A stretch of DNA of 64,000 nucleotides from positions 1 to 64,000 of the forward strand of contig NZ_CP134606.1 of assembly GCF_031844685.1 (NCBI RefSeq), given 5' to 3'. The position numbers and the translations under genes are program-made. How positions within the stretch are numbered: position 1 is the stretch's first letter; every line of letters begins with the position of its first letter. Origin of the DNA: Streptomyces sp. ITFR-21 (GTDB taxonomy: Bacteria; Actinomycetota; Actinomycetes; Streptomycetales; Streptomycetaceae). Positions 29,637 to 38,658 of the stretch are shown piece by piece. The notes beneath the pieces are model-generated. The model did not search any database. It was not told the DNA's origin and worked only from the letters and a program-made list of their open reading frames with translations.

Positions 29637-31682
29637 TCATGACAGGGCCCTGCGGATGTCGGCGAGGCGGTAGGCGGTCGGCCGCCCGGCCACGCCGTCC
29701 AGGCGGGTCGTCGGGACGGTGAGGCCGGCCTCGTGAAGGCGGGTCCTGATGGCACGGCCGATCGCTGCCGAGCGGGTCGTATGGCCGGTCCACCGGCCCC
29801 ATGTGGCCGGGTCGGCGGCCTCCAGGCGGTCGGCGAGCTGCGCGACGGTCAGCACCTCCGGGTCGCCTTCCCCGGCGAAGATTTCCAGGAGCAGTTTGGC
29901 GATGGCGGGGATGTCGGCCTGCACTTCGGCGGCGCCGTCGAAGACCGGCAGGCCCGCGGCGACCCGCTCGGCGGCACGGGCCGCCGCGACGGCCGCACTG
30001 ATAGGCGGCACGTACCGCAGCACCGGCCCGCGGTGCCGGGGGGTGATGCAGTAGAACCGCCCGGCGTCGGCCGGCTCCCAGTCGCCGGGGCTGGGAACGA
30101 GCAGGTGCGGCAGCCATCCCCGGGAGACGGCGTCGGCCTGGCCGACGACCAGCGGGACATCGGCCTGGCGGCACGGCAGCATGATCCGCACACCGAACAC
30201 GTCGGCGACCGCGTCGCCGAGTACGTCGGCCGTGGCGTCCTGGGTGCACACCACCAGCGTGACCCGGGCCTTGCGGCCGATCCGCAGCAAGGAAAGCGCC
30301 AGCTGCTTGCCCTGCTTGGACAGGCGCGGCCACTCGTCTACGAAAGCGATGACGGCCGGGCTGACGGGGGTGACCAGCCAGTTGTCCTCGGTCGGTCCCA
30401 GCGCGGCGATCCGATCCTCGGCTGTGGCCAGCAGGTGCTCGAGGAGCGCCTCGGCGTCCTTGGGGGTGAGTGCGCGGCGGGCGGCGCAGGGCCCCAGCGG
30501 ACCGAGTCCGCGGCCGGTCGGGTCGATGTCGACGGCGACCGCGTCGGTGCAGGCGGTGACGTAGTCGGCCATCGTCCGCACCATGGTGGATTTGCCGCCG
30601 CCGGTGTCGGAGACGATCAGCGCGTGCTGGCCGGCCAGCACGACCGGTGTCGCTTCGCCGTCAATCGAGATGCCGAGGCTGACCGCGTCCGTGATCGAGC
30701 AGGACAGCGGCGGGCGCACCGGGGCCGGCGGCGGCTGGCTGAAAGGGTCGCCGGTGAGGACTCGCAGGGCGATGGCCGCGCCGTCCTCGGTGTCGGTGCG
30801 CTGGGCGAGCAGCCGGTTCTCGCCGACCCGCAGCGTCGTCGCCATCCGCGGCAGGATCTTGATCAGGTCTCCGAGGGTCCCGCCGGACAGCACCACCGGC
30901 ACCGTCCACCCCCAGTCGGTCTCGGCCGGCACCGCGACGTCGGCAATTTGGGCGCGTTCCTTGCGCAGGGCGAGGGTGACGGCCTCGCGGGCCCGCCTCG
31001 GGTCCCGGCCGGCCTCGCGGATCGGGAAAGGCTCCTGTTCCGGGGGCGCCTCCAGTTCGGTGTGCGCGGGCGCCGAGGCGGGCACGAAGAGCAGCTTGGG
31101 GACCGGCGGCCGGCGGTGCGTCGGCCGCCGCCCCTGCGCCCACACCAACGTCAGCGCGAACACGCTGGCCATCGCCGTGAGCAGCAGTGCGAAGGGCACC
31201 GACACCCACCACACACCCACCCACGCCGCGGGCAGCCCCAGCAGCCAGCCGGCGGCGAGAAGATGCCGGCGGGAGCGCACCTGGCCCCGGCCGACTGCCA
31301 GCATGCCCAGCGTGACTTCTAGGTGCTTGAACTCCTCGCTGTTCATGCGCATTTGGAGCTGGGCCCACTGCATCATCCGGTGGGAGATCATCGGCGACGC
31401 GCCGCCCCCGCCGCCGTAGCCCCGGCCGCGCTGCTGCCGCTGCATCTGCATGCGCTGCATCTGCATGGCCGCGGCCGACTTCTGTTGGTCTTTCAGCAGG
31501 CCGATGTTCTGTTGGACCTCGGCCGCGGCCCGCTGGCGGAGCGACCGCCACAGGCGGTACTGGTCGTTGAGGACGCGGTGTGCGATGTGTGTGTCGGTCA
31601 GGTCGTCCGTGCGCCACCAGCGGCCCCACTCGGCCCGCAGGTGGCGCACTCCGGCGGACAGGGTGCCGGTTCCGGTAGTCAT
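29637..31682 (-). CDS. FtsK/SpoIIIE-type (TraB-like) DNA translocase
   Basis: A 681-residue protein from ATG 31682. The N-terminus is Gln/Met-rich and helical (residues 40-95), with two hydrophobic membrane segments (about 143-185). The motor domain has Walker A SDTGGGKSTM near 355-364 and Walker B AFVDEWPRLSK near 442-452, as in FtsK-like translocases. The C-terminal 90 residues form a winged-helix-like module, as in Streptomyces TraB, which recognises clt sequences on the plasmid. TraB proteins move double-stranded plasmid DNA between hyphae with no other machinery. The neighbouring membrane proteins and TraG-like ATPase hint at a more elaborate apparatus. Confidence 0.85.
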   Translation of the reverse strand: MTTGTGTLSAGVRHLRAEWGRWWRTDDLTDTHIAHRVLNDQYRLWRSLRQRAAAEVQQNIGLLKDQQKSAAAMQMQRMQMQRQQRGRGYGGGGGASPMISHRMMQWAQLQMRMNSEEFKHLEVTLGMLAVGRGQVRSRRHLLAAGWLLGLPAAWVGVWWVSVPFALLLTAMASVFALTLVWAQGRRPTHRRPPVPKLLFVPASAPAHTELEAPPEQEPFPIREAGRDPRRAREAVTLALRKERAQIADVAVPAETDWGWTVPVVLSGGTLGDLIKILPRMATTLRVGENRLLAQRTDTEDGAAIALRVLTGDPFSQPPPAPVRPPLSCSITDAVSLGISIDGEATPVVLAGQHALIVSDTGGGKSTMVRTMADYVTACTDAVAVDIDPTGRGLGPLGPCAARRALTPKDAEALLEHLLATAEDRIAALGPTEDNWLVTPVSPAVIAFVDEWPRLSKQGKQLALSLLRIGRKARVTLVVCTQDATADVLGDAVADVFGVRIMLPCRQADVPLVVGQADAVSRGWLPHLLVPSPGDWEPADAGRFYCITPRHRGPVLRYVPPISAAVAAARAAERVAAGLPVFDGAAEVQADIPAIAKLLLEIFAGEGDPEVLTVAQLADRLEAADPATWGRWTGHTTRSAAIGRAIRTRLHEAGLTVPTTRLDGVAGRPTAYRLADIRRALS

Positions 31683-31695
31683 GTGTGTCGCCCGC

Positions 31696-32196
31696 TCAGA
31701 CCTGGGAGATCAGCAGGTCGCCGATGGTGGTGCCGGAGGTGCGGATCAGGCCGAGGGACAGCCCGATCAGGCCCGCGGAGGTCCCCAGCCATACCCCGCA
31801 CAGCGCTCCCCGGAGCACCGGGCTTTTCAGATCAGGGCGCCCGGATTTGAAGAGCCCGAGGTAGAGCGCGAGCAGGCACAGCCCGGCGACCACACCGGAC
31901 ACCCCGACCTGCTCTCCGCCGGTCAGCGGCCGGTGCCCGCCGGCGGCAACGGTCGTGCCGGTGCCCGACTCCAGCGCGTACCGGCCTATCCCGTCCCCCA
32001 GCGCCGCCGTCGTACCGCCCATCGCGCCCAGGATGCCGCCGCCCAGGAACAGAAGCGTGGCCATGGCCAGCCCGGCGAAGAAGTGGACTTTCGGGGTGGG
32101 GTCCCCGCCCCGCCACCGCCCGATTTGGTAGAAAAGGACGGTCAGGCCGAGGACGACCGCGCCGATCCCACCGGCAGCGGCTCCCGTTGTGTTCAT
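31696..32196 (-). CDS. Four-helix membrane protein
   Basis: A 166-residue protein from ATG 32196 with AGGAG upstream. It has about four hydrophobic segments: AGGIGAVVLGLTVLFYQIG, FFAGLAMATLLFLGGGILGA, VGVSGVVAGLCLLALYLG and GALCGVWLGTSAGLIGLS. It is encoded 13 bp upstream of the FtsK-like gene and 2 bp downstream of the Pro-rich membrane protein, all in one operon. It is probably part of a membrane pore or anchor for the translocase. No specific family is recognised; similar spacing and topology are seen next to traB-like genes. Confidence 0.75.
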   Translation of the reverse strand: MNTTGAAAGGIGAVVLGLTVLFYQIGRWRGGDPTPKVHFFAGLAMATLLFLGGGILGAMGGTTAALGDGIGRYALESGTGTTVAAGGHRPLTGGEQVGVSGVVAGLCLLALYLGLFKSGRPDLKSPVLRGALCGVWLGTSAGLIGLSLGLIRTSGTTIGDLLISQV

Positions 32197-32198
32197 GA

Positions 32199-33188
32199 TC
32201 AGACTCCTGTCAGCCAGTTGATGACGGCACGCCACGTCAGACGGCCGGCGGCTACGACGAAGGACCACCCGGCTACGGCCACGGCCAGGCGCAGCACGTA
32301 GCCCAGGTACGGGAAGGCCCACGCCTGCCGGAGCAGGGCGGCCACCCCGCGGACGGCCGCCGAGACGAGACCGCCCCCCAGGGGCAGCACCATCAGCACG
32401 GCCAGCGCCAGCGCTGGCAGCAGCACCCATCCCAGCGGTGCGAGCAGGCCCCCGCGTGCGACGTAGCGGGCCATGCGGTCGGCCGGGCTCTGCCCGCCCC
32501 ACGTCACCAGCAGCGACAGCACCAGCGCCGGGACGGTCAGCCCCAGCCGCAACCACCGCAGGTCCAGGCCCCGCTGCTGCCCGACCGCGTACGGATCGGG
32601 CAGCTGGTCCAGGCGGGCGCCGACGACGTCCCCGATCTGCGCGCCGATCTCGTACGCAGCCTGAAGGCCCCCTCGGCCGTGCACAGTCCAGACGTCCTGC
32701 AGCTCGTCCCGCACGCCCACCCAGGCGTTCTGCAGCTCGTCCCGCACATCCGCCCCCCGCCACCACTCCCGCCCCGGTGCCCCGTCGTCCGCCGGCGCCG
32801 CGGGCGGCAGCGGATGCTTCACGCGGGGCGGCTCGGACGGCATAGGGGGCATGGGCGGCATAGGGGGCGCCGCGGGCGGCAGCGGTTGCTCCTCTTGCGG
32901 CGGCTCGGACGGCATGGGCGGCGCCACGGGCGGCAGCGGCTCCTTCGCGGCCGGCAGCGGCTTCTCTGCTCGCGGCGGCTCGGACGGCACCGCGGGGGGC
33001 AACGGCTCCTTCGCAGGCGGCAGAGGATGCTTCACAGGTGCCGCGGGGGGCAACGGCTCCTTGGCAGGCGGCAGCGGTTGCTTCACGGACGGCGCCGCGG
33101 GCCTTGTGCCCGCCGCCGGCGAGGGCGACGCCTCGGGCACGGCCTCGTCGGCCGACTCGGCTGGCAGCCCCTCATTTTCCTGCAGCAT
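32199..33188 (-). CDS. Pro-rich membrane protein of the transfer operon
   Basis: A 329-residue protein from ATG 33188 (GAGTGGG before it; an alternative ATG lies at 33245). Residues about 30-140 are a run of degenerate Pro/Leu-rich repeats (KQPLPPAKEPLPPAAP and kin, plus EPPRAEKPLP). Residues 155-225 are helical (WWRGADVRDELQNAWVGVRD). The C-terminal half has two or three membrane helices (near 228-245, 260-285 and 300-315). The extended Pro-rich segment could span the thick cell wall. It is the first gene of the operon reading toward the FtsK-like and sigma-like genes. Confidence 0.75.
   Translation of the reverse strand: MLQENEGLPAESADEAVPEASPSPAAGTRPAAPSVKQPLPPAKEPLPPAAPVKHPLPPAKEPLPPAVPSEPPRAEKPLPAAKEPLPPVAPPMPSEPPQEEQPLPPAAPPMPPMPPMPSEPPRVKHPLPPAAPADDGAPGREWWRGADVRDELQNAWVGVRDELQDVWTVHGRGGLQAAYEIGAQIGDVVGARLDQLPDPYAVGQQRGLDLRWLRLGLTVPALVLSLLVTWGGQSPADRMARYVARGGLLAPLGWVLLPALALAVLMVLPLGGGLVSAAVRGVAALLRQAWAFPYLGYVLRLAVAVAGWSFVVAAGRLTWRAVINWLTGV
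32780..33090 (-). repeat. Pro-rich coding repeats (PLPPA units)
   Basis: Tandem degenerate repeats encode PLPPAKEPLPPA-type units, visible on the plus strand as recurring ggcagcgg and ggctccttcgc(a/g) blocks. Copies vary, and the repeat is inside the membrane-protein gene. Confidence 0.7.
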
Positions 33189-33544
33189 TTCACCCACTCG
33201 ACTTTCCGAGAATGCGCACAGAGAGAGGCGCAAAAGAAAACGCACGGCATCCCATTTCCAGGGGCGTTTCCCTCACAGAATGCCGATCCCGTGGTCACAT
33301 TTCGACCGCCAAAATTTTGCATACGTTACATGCCATAACGGACAATCTTCCAGTCTGCGCAGGTCAGGATATAGAGGTGGGCACTTCCGGAATCGGTATC
33401 CCCTCTCCCGTGGCGCCTGGATCGGCACGACGGTGAAGGCTGACACCAGCCCGATTCCCCGCAACGGGCGACGCGGCCCCACCGGGACGCGGTCGCGGTA
33501 GCTGGCTGTAATCAATTCCGATCCGGCGGATAAGGGGTACTCGA
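33189..33544. promoter_or_regulatory. Divergent intergenic region, AT-richer
   Basis: About 355 bp without a gene between the Pro-rich protein gene (minus) and the SH3 protein gene (plus). It is markedly richer in A and T (for example ttttgcatacgttacatgcc near 33315). It probably holds both promoters. I see no clear repeat or riboswitch-like element. Confidence 0.5.
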
Positions 33545-33907
33545 ATGAGCATGAAGATTCGCCTGGCGACGCTGGCCGTGGCGGCCGGCGTGGCGCTGGG
33601 CGGCGCCGTAGGGCTGGGCGCGGAAACCGCTTCAGCCGCCCCGCAGCTCGCGGTCCCGGCCTACGTGCCGTGGATATCCGGCACGGCCACGCCGGCAGTC
33701 CAGGGGCTGCGAATCCGGTCCGGGCCGGGCACCGGGTACATCACCCGTGGCCTGCTCTACCGGGGCGACCGCATGAAGGTCACCCAGCAGGTCACCCGGG
33801 GCTCGGCCGGCAGCTGGTTCTACGTGACGCTCACCCGGCGCAGCGCATCCGGACTCCGCAGCGGATTCAGCGGATGGGTCTACGCGTCCTATCTCCGTAA
33901 GGCATGA
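33545..33907 (+). CDS. Secreted SH3b-domain protein
   Basis: A 120-residue protein from ATG 33545 (AAGGGG upstream). It has a classic signal peptide: MSMKIR, then a hydrophobic core (LATLAVAAGVALGGAVGLGA), ending ETASAAPQ with a likely cleavage after AxA. The mature part shows a bacterial SH3 pattern: GLRIRSGPGTGYITRGLLYR, VTRGSAGSWFYVTL and GFSGWVYASYLRKA, as in cell-wall-binding SH3b modules. It is probably exported and may bind peptidoglycan or act as a signal in the wall. It is transcribed away from the transfer operon. Confidence 0.85.
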   Translation: MSMKIRLATLAVAAGVALGGAVGLGAETASAAPQLAVPAYVPWISGTATPAVQGLRIRSGPGTGYITRGLLYRGDRMKVTQQVTRGSAGSWFYVTLTRRSASGLRSGFSGWVYASYLRKA

Positions 33908-33959
33908 CAGCGCAGGCGGCCCGCCGCTTCCTGCCCGCCCCGACCCCCAGGACACCCCC

Positions 33960-34283
33960 ATGTGCCCCACCTCCGCCGCACCGCTCACGCTGACCATCCG
34001 GGTCGACGTCCGGTACACCGTCACCGATCGCTGGCTGCTGCTGGCGTCAGCCCAGGCCCTGGCCATGAGTAGGGGCATCCCCCTGCCCGTGGACGCCCCC
34101 GGTGCAATCCGCACGCTGCTCATGCTCACCGACCCAGTCGAGCTGCAGCGGTGCCCGGAGGACGTCGGCCTCACGGTGGTGGAAGGCGGCCTGACCGCTA
34201 CCTACTACCCCGCCCACGCCGATCCCGGCAGGGGCACGGCCGTACTGGAACTGGCACCTCAGGTGCAGGCACAGCGGAATTAG
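33960..34283 (+). CDS. Hypothetical protein
   Basis: A 107-residue protein from ATG 33960, 52 bp after the SH3b gene and in the same direction. The sequence alternates strands and helices (LTIRVDVRYTVTDRWLLLAS, then GAIRTLLMLTDPVELQRC, then GLTVVEGGLTATYYPAH), suggesting a small alpha/beta domain. It has no signal peptide or known motif. A hairpin terminator follows at 34331-34360. Confidence 0.7.
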   Translation: MCPTSAAPLTLTIRVDVRYTVTDRWLLLASAQALAMSRGIPLPVDAPGAIRTLLMLTDPVELQRCPEDVGLTVVEGGLTATYYPAHADPGRGTAVLELAPQVQAQRN

Positions 34284-34330
34284 CGCACGCCTGTACATCA
34301 CAGACGGGGCGGACACCCGACGCCCGCCCC

Positions 34331-34360
34331 GGCTGGGCCCGCCCGTCCGCGGGCCCAGCC
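34331..34360. terminator. 12-bp hairpin terminator
   Basis: GGCTGGGCCCGC (34331-34342) pairs with GCGGGCCCAGCC (34349-34360), ending the unit that includes the gene at 33960. Confidence 0.75.
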
Positions 34361-34675
34361 CCCCCAAGCGCCGACCGGACCGCACCCCTCCGGCGGCGTC
34401 GGCAGGGCCCAGGCAGGTGAGGGCACGGGCTCTGCACCCGGACCCCTCACGGCGAGGTCCGGCCGCCGGGCGCGGGTCAGCTCCAGGCCCGCGCCCGGCA
34501 CTGCCACGGCGCCCGCCGTTCGCGGTCCGAGCCGGGCTCTGCCCGCCGGATCCGGTTTCGATGCCGGGAACCGCCGGCCGGATGCGCCGCCGTCACGGGG
34601 CCGGCCATCGGCAGGTACCTCCACGCGGAGACCCCGGCCCGCCACACCATCCCGTACCAGGCAACGGAGCAAATC
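34361..34675. other. Region without a clear gene
   Basis: Between a terminator and the GTG start of the lipoprotein. Several frames are open but none has a ribosome site plus coherent protein-like sequence. It probably contains the promoter for the lipoprotein gene. Confidence 0.45.
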
Positions 34676-35725
34676 GTGGACATCCCGAGGCACGTGGGTG
34701 CGGCCCGAGTGGTCACCGCAGCCGCCCTTTCCGCTGTGCTGGCCGGCGCCGCGGGTTGCGGAGCCGGCCAGCACAGCCCGCGCCCGCACCCGGACGACAC
34801 GACCGGCGCGACCCGCACCAGCACGCCGATCCCGCCCCCGACCCCGGCCCCGAGCCCGAAAGCTCCGCTGACCCGAGCCCAGGCGCTCGCAGCGATCACG
34901 CGATACGTCAAGCTCAATAATCAGGCGAATGGTGTTGCACTCTCCGGAGACACGAAGAAAGCAAAGGTGCTCAACGCGGAAATCGAAACCGACGCACTCC
35001 AGAAACAGGGCATCTCGGAATACGACCAGCTGAAGGTGATGACCGCCAAGGGCAAGGAAATCATCAAGATGTTCTATTACACCGACAGCAGCGTCTACAT
35101 CCCCCGGGAATACCCCGCCGGGCAGACGCCTTATTTCTATGCCGTCACTCACCAGGGCAAGTATTTGACGCTGCTGGTGTTTGTGAAAAGTTGGCGGCGG
35201 GATCTGGAAACTCGCGGCGGCTGCGTGGACGGACCAGGCGCCCCCGGCCGTCATGATGGACCGCCAGGGGAGCGCCATAGCCGTGGACCCCGAGGCCAGC
35301 GGGCTGGCCATGCGGCCCGCTCTGCTCTCCGAGTCGGTCCAGGACAACTACACCACCGGCGGAAAACTGGACGGAAAGAGCCTGGCGGCAGCCAAGGACA
35401 CCAAATACGACCGGGCGTGGACGGCGAGGTAAGACACTGGAGCCCGCCGGACACGTGAATGTGATCTCCGGCGGAGACCCCTACGGGACGACCTACGCCC
35501 TGCGGACGGTGGATGGCGGGGCACTGGTCGTCAGCACCCGGAAATTCGACGCGAATTTCGCCGGACAGCCCACCGCCCAGGGAATGGGATACATCAGCAT
35601 CCCCCCGCATGATTACGCCCGCGCATGGGTCCACCACGACAGCACGCAGGTCCTCACCGACACATTCACGTGTGTCGATGTGGGCGCACCCCTGGGCCGT
35701 CCAGGGCACCGCAGGAGAGCACCCG
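34676..35725 (+). pseudogene. Frameshifted secreted lipoprotein gene
   Basis: GTG 34676 (GGAG upstream) opens a lipoprotein: signal VVTAAALSAVLAGAAGC with a lipobox, then a Pro/Thr linker and a domain (LTRAQALAAITRYVKLNNQA, then YFYAVTHQGKYLTLLVFVK). After about 35195 coding continues only in a second frame (AVMMDRQGSAIAVDPEASGL, then GKSLAAAKDTKYDRAWTA), and after about 35425 in a third (GHVNVISGGDPYGTTYALRT, then to about 35690). Each segment has good codon usage, so at least two single-base shifts have broken one original protein of about 330 residues. Either the gene is dead or the sequence has errors here. Confidence 0.75.
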
Positions 35726-36970
35726 ATGACGATGACCGCCGCCGCCCGGATCACCGACTGGGCCAGCGTCCACCCCGCCCCGATGATCGCCGCCGTCTCG
35801 GCCCTGGCGGTCGCCGCCAGCGCCGTGATCGTCCGCTGCCGCACCCTCGGCCGGACCGGACGCCGCGCCTTCAGCGCGGGGACGCTCGCCGCCGCTGTCG
35901 CCTTCGTTATTTGCACATCGGTGTCGCTGAACACGTCGTTCCGTTTCACCGTCGATGGCCTCGGCATGACCGGCACCCCCGAACGGCTGCTGTCCTGCGC
36001 CGCGTTCGAGGCCCTGATCGCCATGTGCGTGCTGGGCGCCCGCGAGCGGATGGACGGCGACGCCAAGAGCCCGGGGTGGTACGGGAGCGCGGTGTGGGCG
36101 TTCGCAGCCCTGTCCTCCGTGCCGGCCTGGCACGAAGGCGGGGGATTCAGCACCGGCACGGTGGTCCGGATCATCGTCGGCTCCTTCGGGTCCGCCCTGG
36201 CCGCACACTCCGCCCTCGGCTTGGAGCTGCGGCACCGCACCGGCGACGAGTCGCAGTCACCCATGGCCCAGGTCGCCCGCGACCTCCGCGAGCGCCTGAT
36301 GGCCCGCCTCGGCCTGGCCCACCGCAACCGCACCGCCCAGCAGATCGCGCGGGACCGGGCCCTGTCCAGGGCCGTGGACCTGGCCGACCGGCACAGCCGA
36401 CTGTCCGACAAGGACAAGACCGGTGCCAGGGGCGCCAAGCTCGCCAAGGAGTTGGCCCGCGCCCTGGACCGTGCCGGGTGCGCCGAGGACGAGGCGCAGC
36501 TCGGGCTGTTCCGCGCCCGGGTGGCACTGCGCAGGTACGCCACCGACCTGGAGATCACCCCGGCCGAGTCGCCGTGGCACAGGGGTGGCCGACACGCGGA
36601 GGCCCCGGCAGACCAGGAGGAGGACGGCGCCGCGGACCGGACCGGCACACTCCTCCCGGGGGTGGGACAGCCCCGTGCCGCCGCCCGTATGCCGCAGCAG
36701 CACGGGCACCGGGCCGAGGAGGAGGCCGAGGCACAGCCCTCCAGTCCGCCCCGCGACCTGCGGAGCTACCCCACCAAACGGGCTGCTCTCGAAGCCCTGT
36801 TCGCGGTCCGGATCACCGGGGCGGATCCGCGGACCACGAACGCCATCGCGGAGGAGCTGCTGGCCGAACTCGCAGCGGCCGGCATCCCGCTGGACCGGGG
36901 CGCCGCCAACCGGTACGTAGCCGAGCTGAGGACCACCCGCACGCCGCTGGCGTCTTCGTCACCGGCCTGA
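35726..36970 (+). CDS. SpdB/DUF2637-like plasmid membrane protein
   Basis: A 414-residue protein from ATG 35726 with AGGAGAG upstream. The first 150 residues have about four membrane helices (APMIAAVSALAVAASAVIVR, FSAGTLAAAVAFVICTSVSL, LLSCAAFEALIAMCVLGA and a later one). The layout is that of the SpdB/DUF2637 membrane proteins of Streptomyces conjugative plasmids, involved in spreading plasmid DNA through the mycelium. The rest is hydrophilic and charged, ending with a helical wHTH-like module (TNAIAEELLAELAAAGIPLD) that may bind DNA. The assignment rests on pattern and context (traB- and traG-like genes nearby). Confidence 0.65.
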   Translation: MTMTAAARITDWASVHPAPMIAAVSALAVAASAVIVRCRTLGRTGRRAFSAGTLAAAVAFVICTSVSLNTSFRFTVDGLGMTGTPERLLSCAAFEALIAMCVLGARERMDGDAKSPGWYGSAVWAFAALSSVPAWHEGGGFSTGTVVRIIVGSFGSALAAHSALGLELRHRTGDESQSPMAQVARDLRERLMARLGLAHRNRTAQQIARDRALSRAVDLADRHSRLSDKDKTGARGAKLAKELARALDRAGCAEDEAQLGLFRARVALRRYATDLEITPAESPWHRGGRHAEAPADQEEDGAADRTGTLLPGVGQPRAAARMPQQHGHRAEEEAEAQPSSPPRDLRSYPTKRAALEALFAVRITGADPRTTNAIAEELLAELAAAGIPLDRGAANRYVAELRTTRTPLASSSPA

Positions 36971-37067
36971 CGACGAGCTGCGCGACCGGCGCGCTCCTGG
37001 TGCTCGCCGTGACCGCATCAGGTTCCGGCCGCGTAGTCTGGTGGGGCACTGATTCCAGGAGGGTCGC

Positions 37068-37349
37068 ATGTCCGCTGAACTTTTCGACCACGCGCCGGGG
37101 CCGATCGAGCGGCCCCGTACAGTCGGCGCAATCCGCCGGGCACTCCCGCCGGAGCTGCGCCCCCGCTTCCAGGATGCCCTCGACACAGCAGCCCCCGAGG
37201 ATCTCTTCTCGCTCGTTGCCCAGTGGGGTGCCGTCGCCCAGACGGCTACCGACGCGGGCGCAGACGCGGCGGCCGACGCCGTCCGGGCCGGCACGGCGAA
37301 CACGTACGAGATCGGCGAAGTGCTCCCTGCACTGGGGGGCCTGCTGTGA
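37068..37349 (+). CDS. Putative antitoxin partner
   Basis: A 93-residue protein from ATG 37068 with AGGAGGG upstream. It is acidic and helical (AIRRALPPELRPRFQDALDT, then DLFSLVAQWGAVAQTATDAG), the sort of small protein that pairs with RelE/ParE-like toxins in Streptomyces. Its TGA overlaps the GTG start of the toxin-like gene (GTGA at 37346-37349), a hallmark of type II modules. A promoter-like TGACCG, 18 bp and TAGTCT lies just upstream near 37010-37040. The antitoxin role is inferred from this arrangement, not from a known fold. Confidence 0.7.
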   Translation: MSAELFDHAPGPIERPRTVGAIRRALPPELRPRFQDALDTAAPEDLFSLVAQWGAVAQTATDAGADAAADAVRAGTANTYEIGEVLPALGGLL

Positions 37350-37681
37350 GCCTGAGCCGCTATCGGGTGGTGTTCACCGACGCCGCCCGCGCGGCCCTGC
37401 GCGACCTGGACGGCGCGGAGCGGCTGGCGAACATCGCCCCCGGCGCACTCTCGCGCGAGGGGCTGCGCGCGCTGCTCGCCGACACCGCCCTGGGCACGTT
37501 CCTGGAGGATCTGGAGTCGCTGGCCGGCGACCCGTACGGCGGGCCGACCCTGGCGCGCACAGCCGGAGCAGAGGACGACCGTACGGGTCTCCTCGGCGCG
37601 CTGGCAGTCACCTACATGGTGTCGCCCGTCACCGAGCCCCCGGTGATCACGGTCACCCGCATCCGGCCCCCCAAGGGGTAG
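37346..37681 (+). CDS. RelE/ParE-like toxin
   Basis: A 111-residue protein from GTG 37346, coupled to the putative antitoxin. The start SRYRVVFTDAARAALRDLDG is typical of the RelE/ParE beta-hairpin-helix fold. The tail (VTYMVSPVTEPPVITVTRIR) matches the last strands with a C-terminal Arg. Between them is a longer insert than usual (about residues 40-80). RelE-type toxins cut mRNA on the ribosome or block gyrase; which applies is not evident. On a plasmid such a pair stabilises inheritance. Confidence 0.75.
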   Translation: MSLSRYRVVFTDAARAALRDLDGAERLANIAPGALSREGLRALLADTALGTFLEDLESLAGDPYGGPTLARTAGAEDDRTGLLGALAVTYMVSPVTEPPVITVTRIRPPKG

Positions 37682-37835
37682 CCGACTACCGGCGCTCCGC
37701 ACGGCGGCCCCCCCGGGGAGATCTCTTCATCATCAGACCGAGGAGCGAGGCCATGATCACCGGCCCCGGGTTCCTCGCCGCTTGGCCGCCGGGATGGCGG
37801 TGTGCCGGCGATCCCGGCGGCCGGGGCGGGGGTGT

Positions 37836-38060
37836 TCAGCGGCGACCGGCCGGGGGAGGGATCACCTCGTAGACGGGCAGTTCGCTGCCGGCGGCGGCGA
37901 GGACCTGGGGGTGTCCGTCCAGGAAGACCACTCGGCCCCCTCCCACTCCCCCGCCACTGGCCCGCAGGTCGGTGATGAGCCACGCTTCGCCGTCCAGGTG
38001 GACCCTTCCCCAGGTGCTCCCCGGACCGTCCCGCCCTGCCGGGCTCGTAGCCGACGGCAA
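37836..38060 (-). CDS. Small beta-rich hypothetical protein
   Basis: A 74-residue minus-strand frame from ATG 38060. The sequence GRVHLDGEAWLITDLRASGG, VVFLDGHPQVLAAAGSELPV then YEVIPPP resembles small Streptomyces proteins near XRE-DUF5753 clusters. The first 15 residues may be untranslated if a later start is used. It lies upstream of and divergent from nothing obvious; its stop is 155 bp past the toxin gene's stop, so the two are convergent. Function unknown. Confidence 0.5.
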   Translation of the reverse strand: MPSATSPAGRDGPGSTWGRVHLDGEAWLITDLRASGGGVGGGRVVFLDGHPQVLAAAGSELPVYEVIPPPAGRR

Positions 38061-38142
38061 GGCGGGAAGTTCTCACGGTGGGGGTCCGAATCTCGGGGGC
38101 GGACCCCCACCGCCTCGGGACTCGACCGGCATTCCGGGCACT

Positions 38143-38658
38143 TCAGCAGGTGCCCCCGGGAGTCCCGAGCCCGCTAGCGCGCGCTGTCCGGATCTGCGGC
38201 GGCGCAGCGGGAGTTTCCTGGCCCGGTGCGGACCGGGGCGGCTCGGCCGCATCCGCGATTTCGGCCCACACGCGCTTGCCCCAGGGCAGGGGATCGGTCC
38301 CCCAGGTGGCGGACACGGACGCGATGAGCAGCAGGCCGCGGCCCCCCTCGTCGACCGGTCCCGTCTCCCGTACAGCGGGCCTGATGTGCGACCGGTCCAC
38401 CACCGCGACCCGGACCCGGAGGGGTCCGACCCGGGTGACCGTGACCAGGATGAGACGGCCGTGGCGGGCGTGCGCGACGGCGTTGCCGACCAGCTCCGAG
38501 ACGACGAGGGCCGAGGTCTCCGCGAGCTGGGGGAGGCCCCACGTGCTGAGCGCCGCGGCGACCAGGCGCCGGGCGGCGGAGGCCGATGCCGGATCGCGGC
38601 GCATCGGCAGGCGGAAGGCAGGGCGGCCGAGCAGTGCATCTTCGATCGCAGTGGACAT
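38143..38658 (-). CDS. RsbW-like ATP-binding protein (HATPase) of a WhiJ-type triad
   Basis: A 171-residue protein from ATG 38658 (AGAGGTG upstream). It carries the N-box LVVSELVGNAVAHARHGRLI and the glycine loop EGGRGLLLIASVSATWG typical of the small anti-sigma-like HATPases. Divergently transcribed is an XRE-DUF5753 gene followed by DUF397, the classic Streptomyces abaA/whiJ-like triad that modulates development and antibiotic production. The C-terminal tail is long and Pro/Arg-rich. About 66 bases of this 3' end are repeated, inverted, at 47212-47278 next to an IS fragment. Confidence 0.85.
   Translation of the reverse strand: MSTAIEDALLGRPAFRLPMRRDPASASAARRLVAAALSTWGLPQLAETSALVVSELVGNAVAHARHGRLILVTVTRVGPLRVRVAVVDRSHIRPAVRETGPVDEGGRGLLLIASVSATWGTDPLPWGKRVWAEIADAAEPPRSAPGQETPAAPPQIRTARASGLGTPGGTC

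Noticed and set aside
36813..37091. Minus-strand frame over the end of the SpdB-like gene
   Set aside because: No ribosome site, antisense composition; the plus-strand frame explains the region.
35455..37872. 805-codon plus-strand frame
   Set aside because: Only its first 80 codons continue the lipoprotein; after that it is out of frame with the SpdB-like gene.
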